Part shown: positions 37,579-46,381 of the stretch, piece by piece
Layout of the letters: each line of letters begins with the position of its first letter
Numbering within the stretch: position 1 is the stretch's first letter
Assembly (NCBI RefSeq): GCF_019966535.1
Contig: NZ_JAIMID010000005.1
Span: 62,001 to 126,000, forward strand
Direction: 5' to 3'
Length of the DNA stretch: 64,000 bases
Origin: Mesobacterium pallidum
GTDB lineage: Bacteria; Pseudomonadota; Alphaproteobacteria; Rhodobacterales; Rhodobacteraceae
The notes under the pieces: generated by a model
The model's database searches: none
Told to the model about the DNA's origin: nothing
The model's input: only the letters and a program-made list of their open reading frames with translations
Program-made: the position numbers and the translations under genes

Positions 37579-38385
37579 TCAGGACGGCACGGACACCTGC
37601 GAGAACAGGTCCTCGATCATCCGGCTTCGGGGGTCCGACAGGCCCTCGATGATGTTGAAATGATGCAGACCCTCGGCCTCGGTCAGGGGCACGCCCCAGG
37701 CCTCGGCCAGCCAGCGCGCCTGGTCCAGGAACACCGGCCGCTCCGCCGACCCGACCCAGACCGAAACCGGCACATCCAGCCGCTCCTGCATCAGCATCGG
37801 GCTCTCGTCGGCGGCGGATTCATGGGTCAGCATGAACAGGTCGTTCATCGACAGGTCCAGCAGCGGGCGCAGGTCCGACACGGGGCTGATCGGCATGACA
37901 TGGCGCAGGCGGGCCGCGACGTCGCCCGACAGGCGCAGCGGCTCGAGCATGCGCGCGACGAGGTGCCCGCCGGCGGAATGGCCGGCCAGAACCATGGGGC
38001 CGCCGACCTCGCCCGCCGCCGTCTCGATCGCACGGGTCACCTGGTCGGTGATCGCGCTGATCCGCACGTCCGGGCAGAGGTCGTAGGACGGCATGGCGAC
38101 AGCCCAGCCGCGGGCCCGCGCGCCTTCGGCCAGGTGGGACCAGTGGCTGCGGTCGAACTTGATCCAGTAGCCGCCGTGGACAAAGATCATCAGCCCGTGC
38201 GGATGCTCGGTCTCGGGCAGGAACAGGTCGAATTTCTGCCGGTCGCTGTCGCCGTAGGGGATCCCGAGGCGCGCCTTGTCGCCCAGCGCCTCGACATAGG
38301 CCTCGGCCGCGGCGAGCCAGCGGTCGGGATAGGCCGCGCCGCCGGGTATGAAATCCACGTTGTTGTAATCCTGGTCGGTCGCCAT
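37579..38385 (-). CDS. Alpha/beta hydrolase, kynurenine-formamidase-like esterase
   Basis: 268 residues of the alpha/beta-hydrolase fold. FVHGGYWIKFD (oxyanion HGGYW motif, about 86) and GHSAGGH (nucleophile elbow, about 135) are clear. An acid lies in the strand VSVWVGSAERPVF, and the catalytic His is in LHHFNIIEGL. The HGGYW plus SDLRPLLDLSMND pattern is typical of bacterial arylformamidase-like esterases. Substrate not certain. Divergent from gabD with a 93-base shared promoter region. Confidence 0.83.
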   Translation of the reverse strand: MATDQDYNNVDFIPGGAAYPDRWLAAAEAYVEALGDKARLGIPYGDSDRQKFDLFLPETEHPHGLMIFVHGGYWIKFDRSHWSHLAEGARARGWAVAMPSYDLCPDVRISAITDQVTRAIETAAGEVGGPMVLAGHSAGGHLVARMLEPLRLSGDVAARLRHVMPISPVSDLRPLLDLSMNDLFMLTHESAADESPMLMQERLDVPVSVWVGSAERPVFLDQARWLAEAWGVPLTEAEGLHHFNIIEGLSDPRSRMIEDLFSQVSVPS

Positions 38386-38478
38386 GGCCCTGCCCCGCTT
38401 GGCACCGCGTTGCAGCGGCTACGTGGCAGGAGTAGACAGGCTTTGACACCTGATTGCACCCAAAAACGGGAGAGACCG

Positions 38479-39957
38479 ATGCTGGACGACACGACCGATC
38501 TGAAATCGCTGCTGAAGGACCCCAGCCTGCTTGTCACCCAGGCCTATATCGACGGCGAATGGGTGAATGGCGTGGGCGGCGCGACCTTTGACGTGATCAA
38601 TCCCGCGCGCGGCGACGTTGTGGCCAAGGTGGCCGACCTGAACCGCGACCAGGTCGCGCGCGCCATCGACGCCGCCTATGCCGCGCAGAAGGACTGGGCC
38701 AAGTGGACCGGCAAGGAACGCGCCGCCGTGCTGCGCAAGTGGTACGACCTGATGATGGAGAACCAGGACGACCTTGCCACCATCATGACCGTCGAACAGG
38801 GCAAGCCGCTGGCCGAGGCCAAGGGCGAGATCGCCTATGGCGCCGCCTATATCGAATGGTTCGCCGAGGAGGCCAAGCGCATCTACGGCGAGACGATCCC
38901 GGGTCACCAGCGCGACAAGCGCATCACGGTGATGAAGCAGCCCGTGGGCGTCGCCGCCTCGATCACCCCGTGGAACTTCCCGACCGCCATGATCACCCGC
39001 AAGGCTGCGCCCGCGCTGGCTGCCGGCTGCACCATGGTCGCACGTCCCGCCGCCGAGACGCCCCTGTCGGCGCTGGTGCTGGGCGAGCTGGCGCAGCGCG
39101 CGGGCATTCCCAAGGGCGTCTTCAACGTGCTGCCCTCGTCGCGTTCGTCCGAGGTGGGCAAGGAGTTCTGCGAGAACCCCAAGGTGCGCAAGCTGACCTT
39201 TACCGGCTCGACCGAGGTGGGGCGCATCCTGCTGAAACAGGCCGCCGACCAGGTCATGAAATGCTCGATGGAGCTGGGCGGCAACGCGCCCTTCATCGTC
39301 TTCGACGACGCCGATATCGACGCGGCGGTCGAGGGCGCGATCATCTGCAAGTTCCGCAACAACGGCCAGACCTGTGTCTGCGCCAACCGGATCTACGTGC
39401 AGGCCGGGGTCTATGACGAATTTGCCGAAAAGCTGCGCGCGCGCGTGGCCGCGATGAAGGTCGGCGACGGCCTCGAGGACGGCGTGCAGCTTGGGCCGCT
39501 GATCAACGACGCCGCCATCGACAAGGTGCAGCAGCACGTGGCCGACGCAAAGGCCAAGGGCGCCAAGGTGATCCTGGGCGGCGAGATGCGACAGGGGCCG
39601 GGCAATTTCCTCGAGCCGACCATCGTCACCGGCGCCACGCAGGACATGGTCTTTGCCACCGAAGAGACCTTTGGCCCCTTCGCGCCGCTCTTCAAGTTCG
39701 AGGACGAGGACGCGGTGATCGAGATGGCCAACGACACGATCTTCGGCCTGGCCTCGTATTTCTACGCCAAGGATCTCAGCCGGGTCTACAAGGTGGCCGA
39801 GGCGCTGGAATACGGCATCGTCGGCGTGAACACCGGGCTGATCTCGACCGAGGTGGCGCCGTTTGGCGGCGTCAAGCAGTCGGGGCTGGGCCGCGAAGGG
39901 TCTAGCCACGGGATCGAGGATTACCTCGAGATGAAATACGTCTGCATGACCGTGTGA
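38479..39957 (+). CDS. gabD: NAD(P)-dependent succinate-semialdehyde dehydrogenase
   Basis: Oxidises succinate semialdehyde to succinate. The 492 residues carry the ALDH motifs ITPWNFP (cofactor), FTGSTEVGR, MELGGNAPFIV (general-base Glu), NNGQTCVCANR (nucleophilic Cys) and EETFGPFAPLF. The sequence resembles GabD-type SSADH over its full length. The ATG at 38479 follows GGGAGA. A much longer open frame extends upstream but is antisense to real genes. Followed by a repeat array. Confidence 0.93.
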   Translation: MLDDTTDLKSLLKDPSLLVTQAYIDGEWVNGVGGATFDVINPARGDVVAKVADLNRDQVARAIDAAYAAQKDWAKWTGKERAAVLRKWYDLMMENQDDLATIMTVEQGKPLAEAKGEIAYGAAYIEWFAEEAKRIYGETIPGHQRDKRITVMKQPVGVAASITPWNFPTAMITRKAAPALAAGCTMVARPAAETPLSALVLGELAQRAGIPKGVFNVLPSSRSSEVGKEFCENPKVRKLTFTGSTEVGRILLKQAADQVMKCSMELGGNAPFIVFDDADIDAAVEGAIICKFRNNGQTCVCANRIYVQAGVYDEFAEKLRARVAAMKVGDGLEDGVQLGPLINDAAIDKVQQHVADAKAKGAKVILGGEMRQGPGNFLEPTIVTGATQDMVFATEETFGPFAPLFKFEDEDAVIEMANDTIFGLASYFYAKDLSRVYKVAEALEYGIVGVNTGLISTEVAPFGGVKQSGLGREGSSHGIEDYLEMKYVCMTV

Positions 39958-39966
39958 CCGGGGCGC

Positions 39967-40202
39967 GTGGTGGGGTGAAACCCCACCCTACGGGGCTTGG
40001 TCAGGCCGGCGCGATCCGGTGGCCATGTCCTTTGCGGGTTGGTCGGATGGTGGGGTAAAACCCCACCCTACGGGGCTTGGCACGGCCTGCGCTTTGCCGG
40101 CGCCGTGGCGTGATTGGCTCGGTCGGATGGTGGGGTGAAACCCCACCCTACGGCCCCACGCGACGGTTGCGCCCCTGGGTCGGGTGGAGTTTCACCCCAC
40201 CT
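39967..40202 (+). repeat. Array of palindromic GGTGGGGT-type intergenic repeats
   Basis: Three direct copies of GTGGGGTRAAACCCCACC plus CTACGGGGC-like flanks begin near 39967, 40047 and 40127. A fourth, inverted and imperfect copy (40183-40202) overlaps the 3' end of the next gene. Each copy can fold into a hairpin. REP-like; no associated RAYT transposase in the window. Confidence 0.85.
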
Positions 40203-41028
40203 GTCCCAACTCCGCGCAGCGCCATTCCGCCCCGGCCTCGCTCGGGTCGGTGCTGAAGGTCGCCACGGTACGGCCCGTCTCGGCGAAATGATAGACCGCG
40301 CAGGTCGAAAATGGCCCGCCGCCGGAATGCCCCCGAACCGGCGCGGGCACGGCGCCGATCATCTGCCCCAGCCCGTATCCGGTCTCGGTCCAGGGCCGCC
40401 CCTCCAGCGCGCCGCCCAGCGGAAGCGCCTCGTCCGGCAGGTCATCGAGCAGGTCGCGCAGCAGCCGCGCGGCGGCCCATTCAGGGCCTACAAGCAGCCC
40501 GTGACAGACCCAGTGCGGATGGTAGCCGCCGGTCTCGATGGCGACGGCCCCGGCCAGTTCCTCGGCCGTCTGCGGCATCCACACCGCACCGGCAAGCGAC
40601 CCCAGAACATGCGCCGCCATCAGCGCCGGCAAGGCGGCCCCGCCCCGATCCTCAAGGACCGACACGGCCAGCGCGTAACCGCTGTTGGAATAGCGCCATC
40701 CCTGCCCCAGCGAGAAATCGCGTGGCGCCGCCAGCGCGCGGGCGATCACCTCGGCGCGCGGCCAGGGGGCATCCCCTGCCGCAACCGCTTCGCGGTAGTC
40801 GGGCCAATCGGTGTAATTCGCGATCCCCGCCCGGTGCAGCAACAAGTCGCGCAGGGTCGTGCCATCATCCAGCACCGGCGCATCGAGCGCGCCCCGCCCC
40901 GCCCGCTCCATCCGCAGCGCCAGCGCGGCGATGGCGGTCTTGGTGAAGCTCCACCACGGCCAGGCGCCCACCGCGCCCTCGGACCCCTCGGTGCCGTCCC
41001 GGTCGATCCAGGCGGCGGCGCGGGTCAC
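40192..41028 (-). CDS. Serine hydrolase of the class C beta-lactamase/DD-peptidase fold
   Basis: 278 residues with the three motifs of the fold: SFTKTAI (S-x-x-K near 27), YSNSGYAL (Y-x-N near 112) and HSGGG (near 237). No signal peptide is visible, so it is likely a cytoplasmic esterase or peptidase of the EstB type, not a resistance enzyme. The GTG start overlaps the preceding stop (GTGA). The stop codon lies inside an inverted copy of the palindromic repeat. Confidence 0.85.
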   Translation of the reverse strand: MTRAAAWIDRDGTEGSEGAVGAWPWWSFTKTAIAALALRMERAGRGALDAPVLDDGTTLRDLLLHRAGIANYTDWPDYREAVAAGDAPWPRAEVIARALAAPRDFSLGQGWRYSNSGYALAVSVLEDRGGAALPALMAAHVLGSLAGAVWMPQTAEELAGAVAIETGGYHPHWVCHGLLVGPEWAAARLLRDLLDDLPDEALPLGGALEGRPWTETGYGLGQMIGAVPAPVRGHSGGGPFSTCAVYHFAETGRTVATFSTDPSEAGAEWRCAELGQVG

Positions 41029-41402
41029 GCGGTCTCGACGCAATGCTTGCGGAAGGCGCGCTTAAGCATGTCGAGCTCGGCCCGCAGCAGGTCGATCTCG
41101 GCGCGCAGGTCCTCGTCCAGCGGCTCTCCGACGATCAGCGCGATGCGGAACAGCGTCTCGTCGCTGCGCGCATCCGCGATCAGGATCGTCTGCACCCCGT
41201 CAGCGATCACCTCGGGCGGGATCGGCACGTGCAGCACCCATTCGCCGTCGCTCTCGCCGGTCTTGAGCGCCACGTCGTCGATCTGCCGGCCCAGGTGCGT
41301 GACCGTCAGCTCGGGCGGCAGGGTGCCCTTGCCGGTGCGGGTCACCAGCCCCTCCCAGAGCGCCTCGCGCAGGCGCGTGTTCGTCACGGTGAATTCGGTC
41401 AT
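41025..41402 (-). CDS. Conserved-looking hypothetical protein
   Basis: 125 residues, with N-terminal beta-rich segments (ELTVTHLGRQIDDVALK, GEWVLHVPIPPEVIADGVQTILIAD). A C-terminal acidic/leucine helix (LDEDLRAEIDLLRAELDMLKRAFRKHC) is likely a coiled coil. It lies between the DUF6478-like gene and the beta-lactamase-fold gene, coupled to the latter. No function known. Confidence 0.72.
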   Translation of the reverse strand: MTEFTVTNTRLREALWEGLVTRTGKGTLPPELTVTHLGRQIDDVALKTGESDGEWVLHVPIPPEVIADGVQTILIADARSDETLFRIALIVGEPLDEDLRAEIDLLRAELDMLKRAFRKHCVETA

Positions 41403-41412
41403 TCCCAGCCCC

Positions 41413-42183
41413 TCAGAAATCGGCCCGCGGGCGGCGCGAGAAGGTCAGGTCGTGCAGCACCACCTGGTTCATCTGCGGCCCCTCGAAGATCAGGTCGAGC
41501 CACAGCCGCTCGATCCGCCGCTCGTTCAGCTTGGTGTAGGCCAGGTCGAATTCGACCTCGACCTGCGGCTTGTCCAGTTCCAGCTCGCGCACGATCTGTT
41601 CGCTGTTCGGCCCGTGCTTGATGTTCAGCCGGGCAAAGATCTCGAGCGGGCGCTCGAGCTCGATGATCGCGTCCATCCGCACCAGGTGCTTGCGCATCAG
41701 CCCCTGCGCCGCCGCCTCGGGCAGGTCGATGGCGATCGACAGGTAGCTGCCGTCGAACTGGAACACGTCCATGCGCAGGCCAAAGGGCGCAAGGTCGCTT
41801 TCGCGCGTGTTGCGCAATTGGCGCAGCGTCAGCTCGGACCGGTAGCAATCGTGAAACAGCGTGACCTCGCGGCCCAGCTGCGACTTGGTCGGCACCGAAG
41901 AGATCCCGGGCACCGGCAGCGGGCCGGTCCAGAGCTCGGGGCGCCAGGCCCAGTCGGACTCCTGCGGCTTCTGGATCGCGCTCGATCCGATCAGCGGCAG
42001 GGCCAGCCGGTTCTCGGCCACGTGCAGCAGCGTGTCGAGATGCGCCCGAAGCCTGCGCGCCTTGTTGCGTTCCTGCCGCAACTCGGGCAGCTCGGCCGTC
42101 CTGGCCCGGCGCGCGGCCTGCGCCCAGCGCCGCAGCACGGCGCCGTCGTTCAGCCAGTCGAAAATGCGCGCCCCGCCCGCCAT
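41413..42183 (-). CDS. Uncharacterised DUF6478-like protein
   Basis: 256 residues, soluble. An N-terminal helix-rich region (RRWAQAARRARTAELPELRQERNKARRLRAHLD) precedes a beta-rich domain (TLFHDCYRSELTLRQLRNTRESDLAPFG..DVFQFDGSYLSIAIDLP). I associate this with DUF6478 of Rhodobacterales without a search. It starts a three-gene minus-strand operon. Its homologues' role is unknown. The 90 bases upstream are AT-rich and hold CGGATTGTCGGCGAATTACC-like repeats, possibly its promoter. Confidence 0.62.
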   Translation of the reverse strand: MAGGARIFDWLNDGAVLRRWAQAARRARTAELPELRQERNKARRLRAHLDTLLHVAENRLALPLIGSSAIQKPQESDWAWRPELWTGPLPVPGISSVPTKSQLGREVTLFHDCYRSELTLRQLRNTRESDLAPFGLRMDVFQFDGSYLSIAIDLPEAAAQGLMRKHLVRMDAIIELERPLEIFARLNIKHGPNSEQIVRELELDKPQVEVEFDLAYTKLNERRIERLWLDLIFEGPQMNQVVLHDLTFSRRPRADF

Positions 42184-42272
42184 CTGGTCCTGTTCCCGTC
42201 CGTTTCCGATATGAAGACAATAAAACGGATTGTCGGCGAATTACCGACAATTCATTGTCTAACCAAAACCTT

Positions 42273-43046
42273 TCAGTTGTACAAACGCCGAAACGCCGCG
42301 CCAAGGCCGGGCGCCTGGCCCGCTTCGGCCTCTGCCTCGGGCGCGGTATCCGGCCTGCCCGCGATCTCCTGCACCGGCAGGTCCGGCGCGGCACCGACGC
42401 GTGGCGCAGCCTCGCCGGGGCTGTCGCGCTGCACGTTGGCCGCGAGCTCGGCCAGCAGGTCGGCGCCAAGGCCGCCCGTCGCCGCCCCGCCACGGGGCGC
42501 ATAGGCAGCCAGCAGGACGATACGGCCACCCAGCATCATCGCCCCGCGCCAATGGCGCGGATCACCGCCGGTGACCCCGTCCTGCCCGCCATCGTCCAGC
42601 CGGATCAGCGTCAGTGTCTCGCTCTCGCGCACCTCGCTGGGCGTTCCGCCGTCGACCAAGGCCGCAAGCGTCGCCGCGTCGGGCAGGGTCGATCCGGCAG
42701 GCACGTTCACGGCCGACAGGGTCAGGATCGCCGGCTCGACCGGGTTGCCGGACTGTCCATCGGTCAGGTTCCAGCACGAGGCGATCAGCGCAAAGCCCGC
42801 GCCCCGCCGCAGCGATCCCGCGTCGACGCAGTAGCCCGGCGGCGCGGGCACCACGATGGCACCGCCCAGCAGCTCGGTCCGCGTCACCGCGGCGGCATTG
42901 GCGCGCGGCGCGGACTGGCGCGGGGCAAAGTCGAACCCGCCGCCCGCATTGCCTTCGAGGCCGTCGCAGGCCGCCAGGCCCAGGACAAGGCCAAGCGCGA
43001 TCAGCGCGCGCGTCGTGTCCCGGTATGCCGTCCTTGCCCGCTGCAT
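42273..43046 (-). CDS. Lipoprotein of unknown function
   Basis: 257 residues with a lipoprotein signal: MQRARTAYRDTTRALIALGLVLGLAAC, lipobox LAA-C. The mature part is beta-rich (GGAIVVPAPPGYCVDAGSLRRGAGFALIASCWNLTDGQ) with two more cysteines, then LTLIRLDDGGQDG and an Ala/Glu-rich tail. The start is supported by GGGAGGG. No family recognised. Divergent from accD with a 189-base intergenic region. Confidence 0.78.
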   Translation of the reverse strand: MQRARTAYRDTTRALIALGLVLGLAACDGLEGNAGGGFDFAPRQSAPRANAAAVTRTELLGGAIVVPAPPGYCVDAGSLRRGAGFALIASCWNLTDGQSGNPVEPAILTLSAVNVPAGSTLPDAATLAALVDGGTPSEVRESETLTLIRLDDGGQDGVTGGDPRHWRGAMMLGGRIVLLAAYAPRGGAATGGLGADLLAELAANVQRDSPGEAAPRVGAAPDLPVQEIAGRPDTAPEAEAEAGQAPGLGAAFRRLYN

Positions 43047-43235
43047 GTGCCCTCCCGCCGCTTTCGCCACAGTGTTAGGCAAGCGCGGCCGCGCAGGCAA
43101 GCAGCCGCTGCGCCCTGCCCCCGGCACCGCCCGGTCGGCTGCCGGTCCGCGCGGCAGCCCGCGATTGCAATTCCCCCCTGTCTTCCTTATCTGCCACCCC
43201 ATGCAGTCACGACGCGACAGGGACAGGAACGGGGC

Positions 43236-44213
43236 ATGAACTGGATCACCAACTACGTGCGGCCGCGGATCAACTCGATCTTCTCGCGGCGCGAGGTGCC
43301 CGAGAACCTCTGGACCAAGTGCGATGAATGCGGCCAGATGCTGTTCCACCGCGAGCTGGCCGAGAACCTGAACGTCTGCACCAACTGCGGTCACCACATG
43401 CACATCTCGCCGCGCAAGCGGTTCGAGGCGCTGTTCGACGGCGGTGTCTTCGGCAAGGTCGCCGTGCCCGCGCCGCTGGCCGACCCGCTGCATTTCCGGG
43501 ACCAGAAGAAATACCCCGACCGGATGAAGGCCGCCCAGAAAGGGACGGGCGAGGAAGAGGCGATGCTGGTCGCCGAGGGCGAGATCGGCCGCACGCCGAT
43601 CGTCGCCGCCGCGCAGGACTTCAGCTTCATGGGCGGATCCATGGGCATGTACGTGGGCAACGCGATCATCGCCGCGGCCGAACGGGCCGTCGCCACGCAC
43701 CGCCCGCTGATCCTGTTCTCGGCCGCCGGCGGCGCGCGGATGCAGGAAGGCATCCTGAGCCTGATGCAGATGCCGCGCACCACCGTGGCCGTGCAGATGC
43801 TGAAAGAGGCGGGCCTGCCCTATATCGTCGTGCTGACCCACCCGACCACGGGCGGTGTCACCGCGTCCTACGCCATGCTGGGCGACGTGCAGATCGCCGA
43901 GCCCAACGCGCTGATCTGCTTTGCCGGGCCGCGCGTGATCGAACAGACCATCCGCGAGACGCTGCCCGACGGCTTCCAGCGGGCCGAGTACCTGCTGGAC
44001 CACGGCATGCTCGACCGGGTGACCCCGCGCACCAAGCTGCGCGAGGAACTCATCACCATCACGCGGATGTTGATGGGCCTGCCGCCCGCGGTGCTGGCCG
44101 ACCTGCCGCCCCCGGCGCCGACCGAATCCGACGCCGAACCGGCCCAGCCGGTGATGGACCCGGCCGAGAAATCGGCCGAGCCGGCGCCGGTGGTCCCCCC
44201 CGTCAAATCCTGA
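43236..44213 (+). CDS. accD: Acetyl-CoA carboxylase carboxyltransferase subunit beta
   Basis: Transfers carboxyl from carboxybiotin to acetyl-CoA in the first step of fatty-acid synthesis. The 325 residues have an N-terminal C4 zinc ribbon (CDECGQMLF..CTNCGHH, about 29-51). The crotonase-like domain follows with FMGGSMGMYVGNAI, SAAGGARMQEG and HPTTGGVTASYA. A Pro/Glu-rich C-terminal extension is typical of alphaproteobacteria. A weak AGGAA precedes the ATG. folC follows 33 bases later. Confidence 0.97.
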   Translation: MNWITNYVRPRINSIFSRREVPENLWTKCDECGQMLFHRELAENLNVCTNCGHHMHISPRKRFEALFDGGVFGKVAVPAPLADPLHFRDQKKYPDRMKAAQKGTGEEEAMLVAEGEIGRTPIVAAAQDFSFMGGSMGMYVGNAIIAAAERAVATHRPLILFSAAGGARMQEGILSLMQMPRTTVAVQMLKEAGLPYIVVLTHPTTGGVTASYAMLGDVQIAEPNALICFAGPRVIEQTIRETLPDGFQRAEYLLDHGMLDRVTPRTKLREELITITRMLMGLPPAVLADLPPPAPTESDAEPAQPVMDPAEKSAEPAPVVPPVKS

Positions 44214-44246
44214 CGGCCCCCTCGCTCTGACATCACAGGTGACCCG

Positions 44247-45518
44247 ATGAGCGGCACGTCCGACGCGATCCTCGACCGCATGATGGCCCTGCACCCAAAG
44301 GTGATCGACCTGACGCTGGACCGCGTCTGGCGGCTGCTGGACGCGCTCGGCAATCCGCAGACCGACCTGCCGCCGGTGATCCACATCGCCGGGACCAACG
44401 GCAAGGGCTCGACCCAGGCGATGATCCGCGCCGGGCTCGAGGCAGTGGGTAAGCGCGTCCATGCCTATACCTCGCCCCACCTCGCCCGGTTCCACGAACG
44501 CATCCGGCTGGCCGGGACGCTCATCACCGAAGAGCACCTGACCGAAGTGCTGGACGAATGCTACGCGGCCAATGGCGGTGACAGCATCACCTATTTCGAG
44601 ATCACGACCTGCGCCGCGATCCTCGCCATGGCCCGCACGCCGGCCGATTACACCCTGCTCGAGGTGGGGCTGGGCGGGCGGCTCGATGCGACCAACGTGG
44701 TCGACAAGCCCGCGCTGACGATCATCACGCCGGTCTCGATTGACCACGTTCAGTTCCTCGGCGACACGCTGGCCGCCATAGCGGGCGAAAAGGCCGGGAT
44801 CCTCAAGCGCGGCGTGCCCTGCGTGGTCGGCCCGCAGCAGGACGAAGGCCTCGCGGTGATCGAGGCGCGGGCCGAGCGCCTCGGCGCGCCCCTGATCGCC
44901 CATGGCCAGCACTGGCACGTCAGCGCCGAACGCGGCCGGCTGGTGTTCCAGGACGAAACCGGCCTCTTGGACCTGCTGCCGCCCAACCTGCCCGGCGCGC
45001 ATCAATGGCAGAACGCCGGCGCCGCGCTGGCCGCGCTGCGCCATCTCGGGTTCGACGACACCGCCTGCGAGGCCGCCGTCACCCGCGCCGATTGGCCCGC
45101 CCGGATGCAACGCCTCAAGTCCGGCCCCCTGGTCGAGGCTGCCGGCCGTGCCGAGCTCTGGCTCGACGGCGGGCACAATGCCTCGGCGGGCGAGGCGCTG
45201 GCGGTGCATCTCGCCAGCCTGCCCGACGCGCCGACCTACCTGGTCTGCGGCATGCTCAACACCAAGGACATCGGCGGCTACCTGCGCCCGATGGCGCCGC
45301 ATGTCGCCCGGCTGACCGCCGTGTCGATCCCGGGCGAGGCGAACACCCTGCCCGCCGAGGTCACCGCCGCAGCCGCAACCGCCGCCGGCATGGCCGCCGA
45401 CACGGCAGAGACGGTGCGCGACGCGCTGGTCCGGATCACTGCCGAGGCGCCGGACGCGCGCATCCTGATATGCGGATCACTCTACCTTGCCGGGTCCATC
45501 CTGAGAGAGAACAACTAG
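44247..45518 (+). CDS. folC: Bifunctional dihydrofolate/folylpolyglutamate synthase
   Basis: Adds glutamate to dihydropteroate and to folates. The 423 residues include the Mur-ligase-like P-loop HIAGTNGKGSTQAM (about 49-62) and SPHLARFHERIRLAG. GGRLDATNVVDKPALTIITPVSIDHVQFLG and WLDGGHNASAGEAL near 310 are further family motifs. The accD-folC order is common in alphaproteobacteria. The stop is followed by a strong hairpin. Confidence 0.95.
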   Translation: MSGTSDAILDRMMALHPKVIDLTLDRVWRLLDALGNPQTDLPPVIHIAGTNGKGSTQAMIRAGLEAVGKRVHAYTSPHLARFHERIRLAGTLITEEHLTEVLDECYAANGGDSITYFEITTCAAILAMARTPADYTLLEVGLGGRLDATNVVDKPALTIITPVSIDHVQFLGDTLAAIAGEKAGILKRGVPCVVGPQQDEGLAVIEARAERLGAPLIAHGQHWHVSAERGRLVFQDETGLLDLLPPNLPGAHQWQNAGAALAALRHLGFDDTACEAAVTRADWPARMQRLKSGPLVEAAGRAELWLDGGHNASAGEALAVHLASLPDAPTYLVCGMLNTKDIGGYLRPMAPHVARLTAVSIPGEANTLPAEVTAAAATAAGMAADTAETVRDALVRITAEAPDARILICGSLYLAGSILRENN

Positions 45519-45535
45519 AGCGAAGCCCTGCGGGC

Positions 45536-45562
45536 TCTCCTGCCGGGATTGCAGGCAGGAGA
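45536..45562 (+). terminator. Hairpin after folC
   Basis: TCTCCTGCC (45536-45544) pairs perfectly with GGCAGGAGA (45554-45562). No clear T-run, so termination is only likely. Confidence 0.45.
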
Positions 45563-45653
45563 CTCAGCGAATCAAACACTTGAAACAGTTTAGAAATTTC
45601 GAATCGCCCCCGAATCACGAGCATACCCGGGCTGCGATTCGCCTTTGATCCGG

Positions 45654-45683
45654 TTGACTGATTCGCGGCGATTCGCCTATATC
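45654..45683 (+). promoter_or_regulatory. Sigma-70-like promoter for the rhodanese-LysM pair
   Basis: TTGACT (45654-45659), an 18-base spacer and TATATC (45678-45683), about 60 bases before the gene at 45746. By inspection. Confidence 0.45.
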
Positions 45684-45745
45684 TGACCCCGACTTGCGCG
45701 GATTGCTGCCAATATTATGCCGCGCAGATCAGGGGGATATTTGAA

Positions 45746-46369
45746 ATGCTCAGGACCATCGCTTCGGCGATCGTGACCCTCGTATTGTCCGCGGGGATCG
45801 CGCTGGCGCAGGACGTCCGGATTACGCCGGATGCCGCGTCGAAAACCTTTGCCGTGGGCGGGACGGTCCACGAGATCGCGCGCAACCAGGACCAGTCCGC
45901 CCGGCTGACCGGCGAGTTCACCAAGACCTCGCGCGCCTGCCCGCCGTTCTGCGTCCAGCCGATGGATGCCGGCCCGGGGGTCGAGACCATCGGAGAGCTG
46001 GAATTGCTCAACTTTCTCGAGACGACGGTGTCCGGCGGGCGCGGCCTACTGGTCGATGCGCGGCTGCCCGAATGGTTCCAGAAGGGCACGATCCCCGGCG
46101 CGGTGAACATCCCCTTTTCGACGCTGGATGCCTCGAACCCCTACCGCGACCAGATCCTCGAGGCGCTGGGCGGCCGCAAGGCGGGCGCGGGCTGGGATTT
46201 CTCGGGTGCGCTGGAACTGGCGCTGTTCTGCAACGGGCCGTGGTGCGGCCAGTCACACGTGGCCATCGCCGCGCTGCATTCGGTCGGCTACCCGGGCGAG
46301 AAGATGAAATATTACCGGGGCGGCATGCAGCTGTGGCAGCTGATGGGCCTGACGGTCAAGACGCCGTAA
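45746..46369 (+). CDS. Periplasmic rhodanese-domain protein
   Basis: 207 residues: signal peptide MLRTIASAIVTLVLSAGIALAQ, then a rhodanese domain (about 85-200) with LLVDARLPEWFQKGTIPGAVNIPF and the loop LFCNGPWCGQS holding the candidate catalytic Cys. The N-terminal part carries ACPPFCVQP, a C-x3-C pair that may be redox active. Twelve bases before the LysM gene and so cotranscribed. The sulfur substrate is unknown. Confidence 0.82.
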   Translation: MLRTIASAIVTLVLSAGIALAQDVRITPDAASKTFAVGGTVHEIARNQDQSARLTGEFTKTSRACPPFCVQPMDAGPGVETIGELELLNFLETTVSGGRGLLVDARLPEWFQKGTIPGAVNIPFSTLDASNPYRDQILEALGGRKAGAGWDFSGALELALFCNGPWCGQSHVAIAALHSVGYPGEKMKYYRGGMQLWQLMGLTVKTP

Positions 46370-46381
46370 GGGGCCCCGATC

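Noticed and set aside
33847..39957. A 2036-residue open frame on the plus strand
   Set aside because: Only the last 492 codons (gabD) code for protein. The rest is antisense to the coiled-coil, MarR-GNAT, creatinase and hydrolase genes and is a product of high GC content.
39967..40202. Possible CRISPR array
   Set aside because: The repeats are palindromic, unevenly spaced, partly inverted and only four in number, with no cas genes. REP-like elements fit better.
40192..41028. Antibiotic-resistance beta-lactamase
   Set aside because: No signal peptide, and the motif set is that of EstB-like esterases and peptidases. Resistance cannot be inferred.
42273..45302. A 1009-residue minus-strand frame
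   Set aside because: Only the segment from 43046 down is a real lipoprotein gene. The remainder is antisense to accD and folC.
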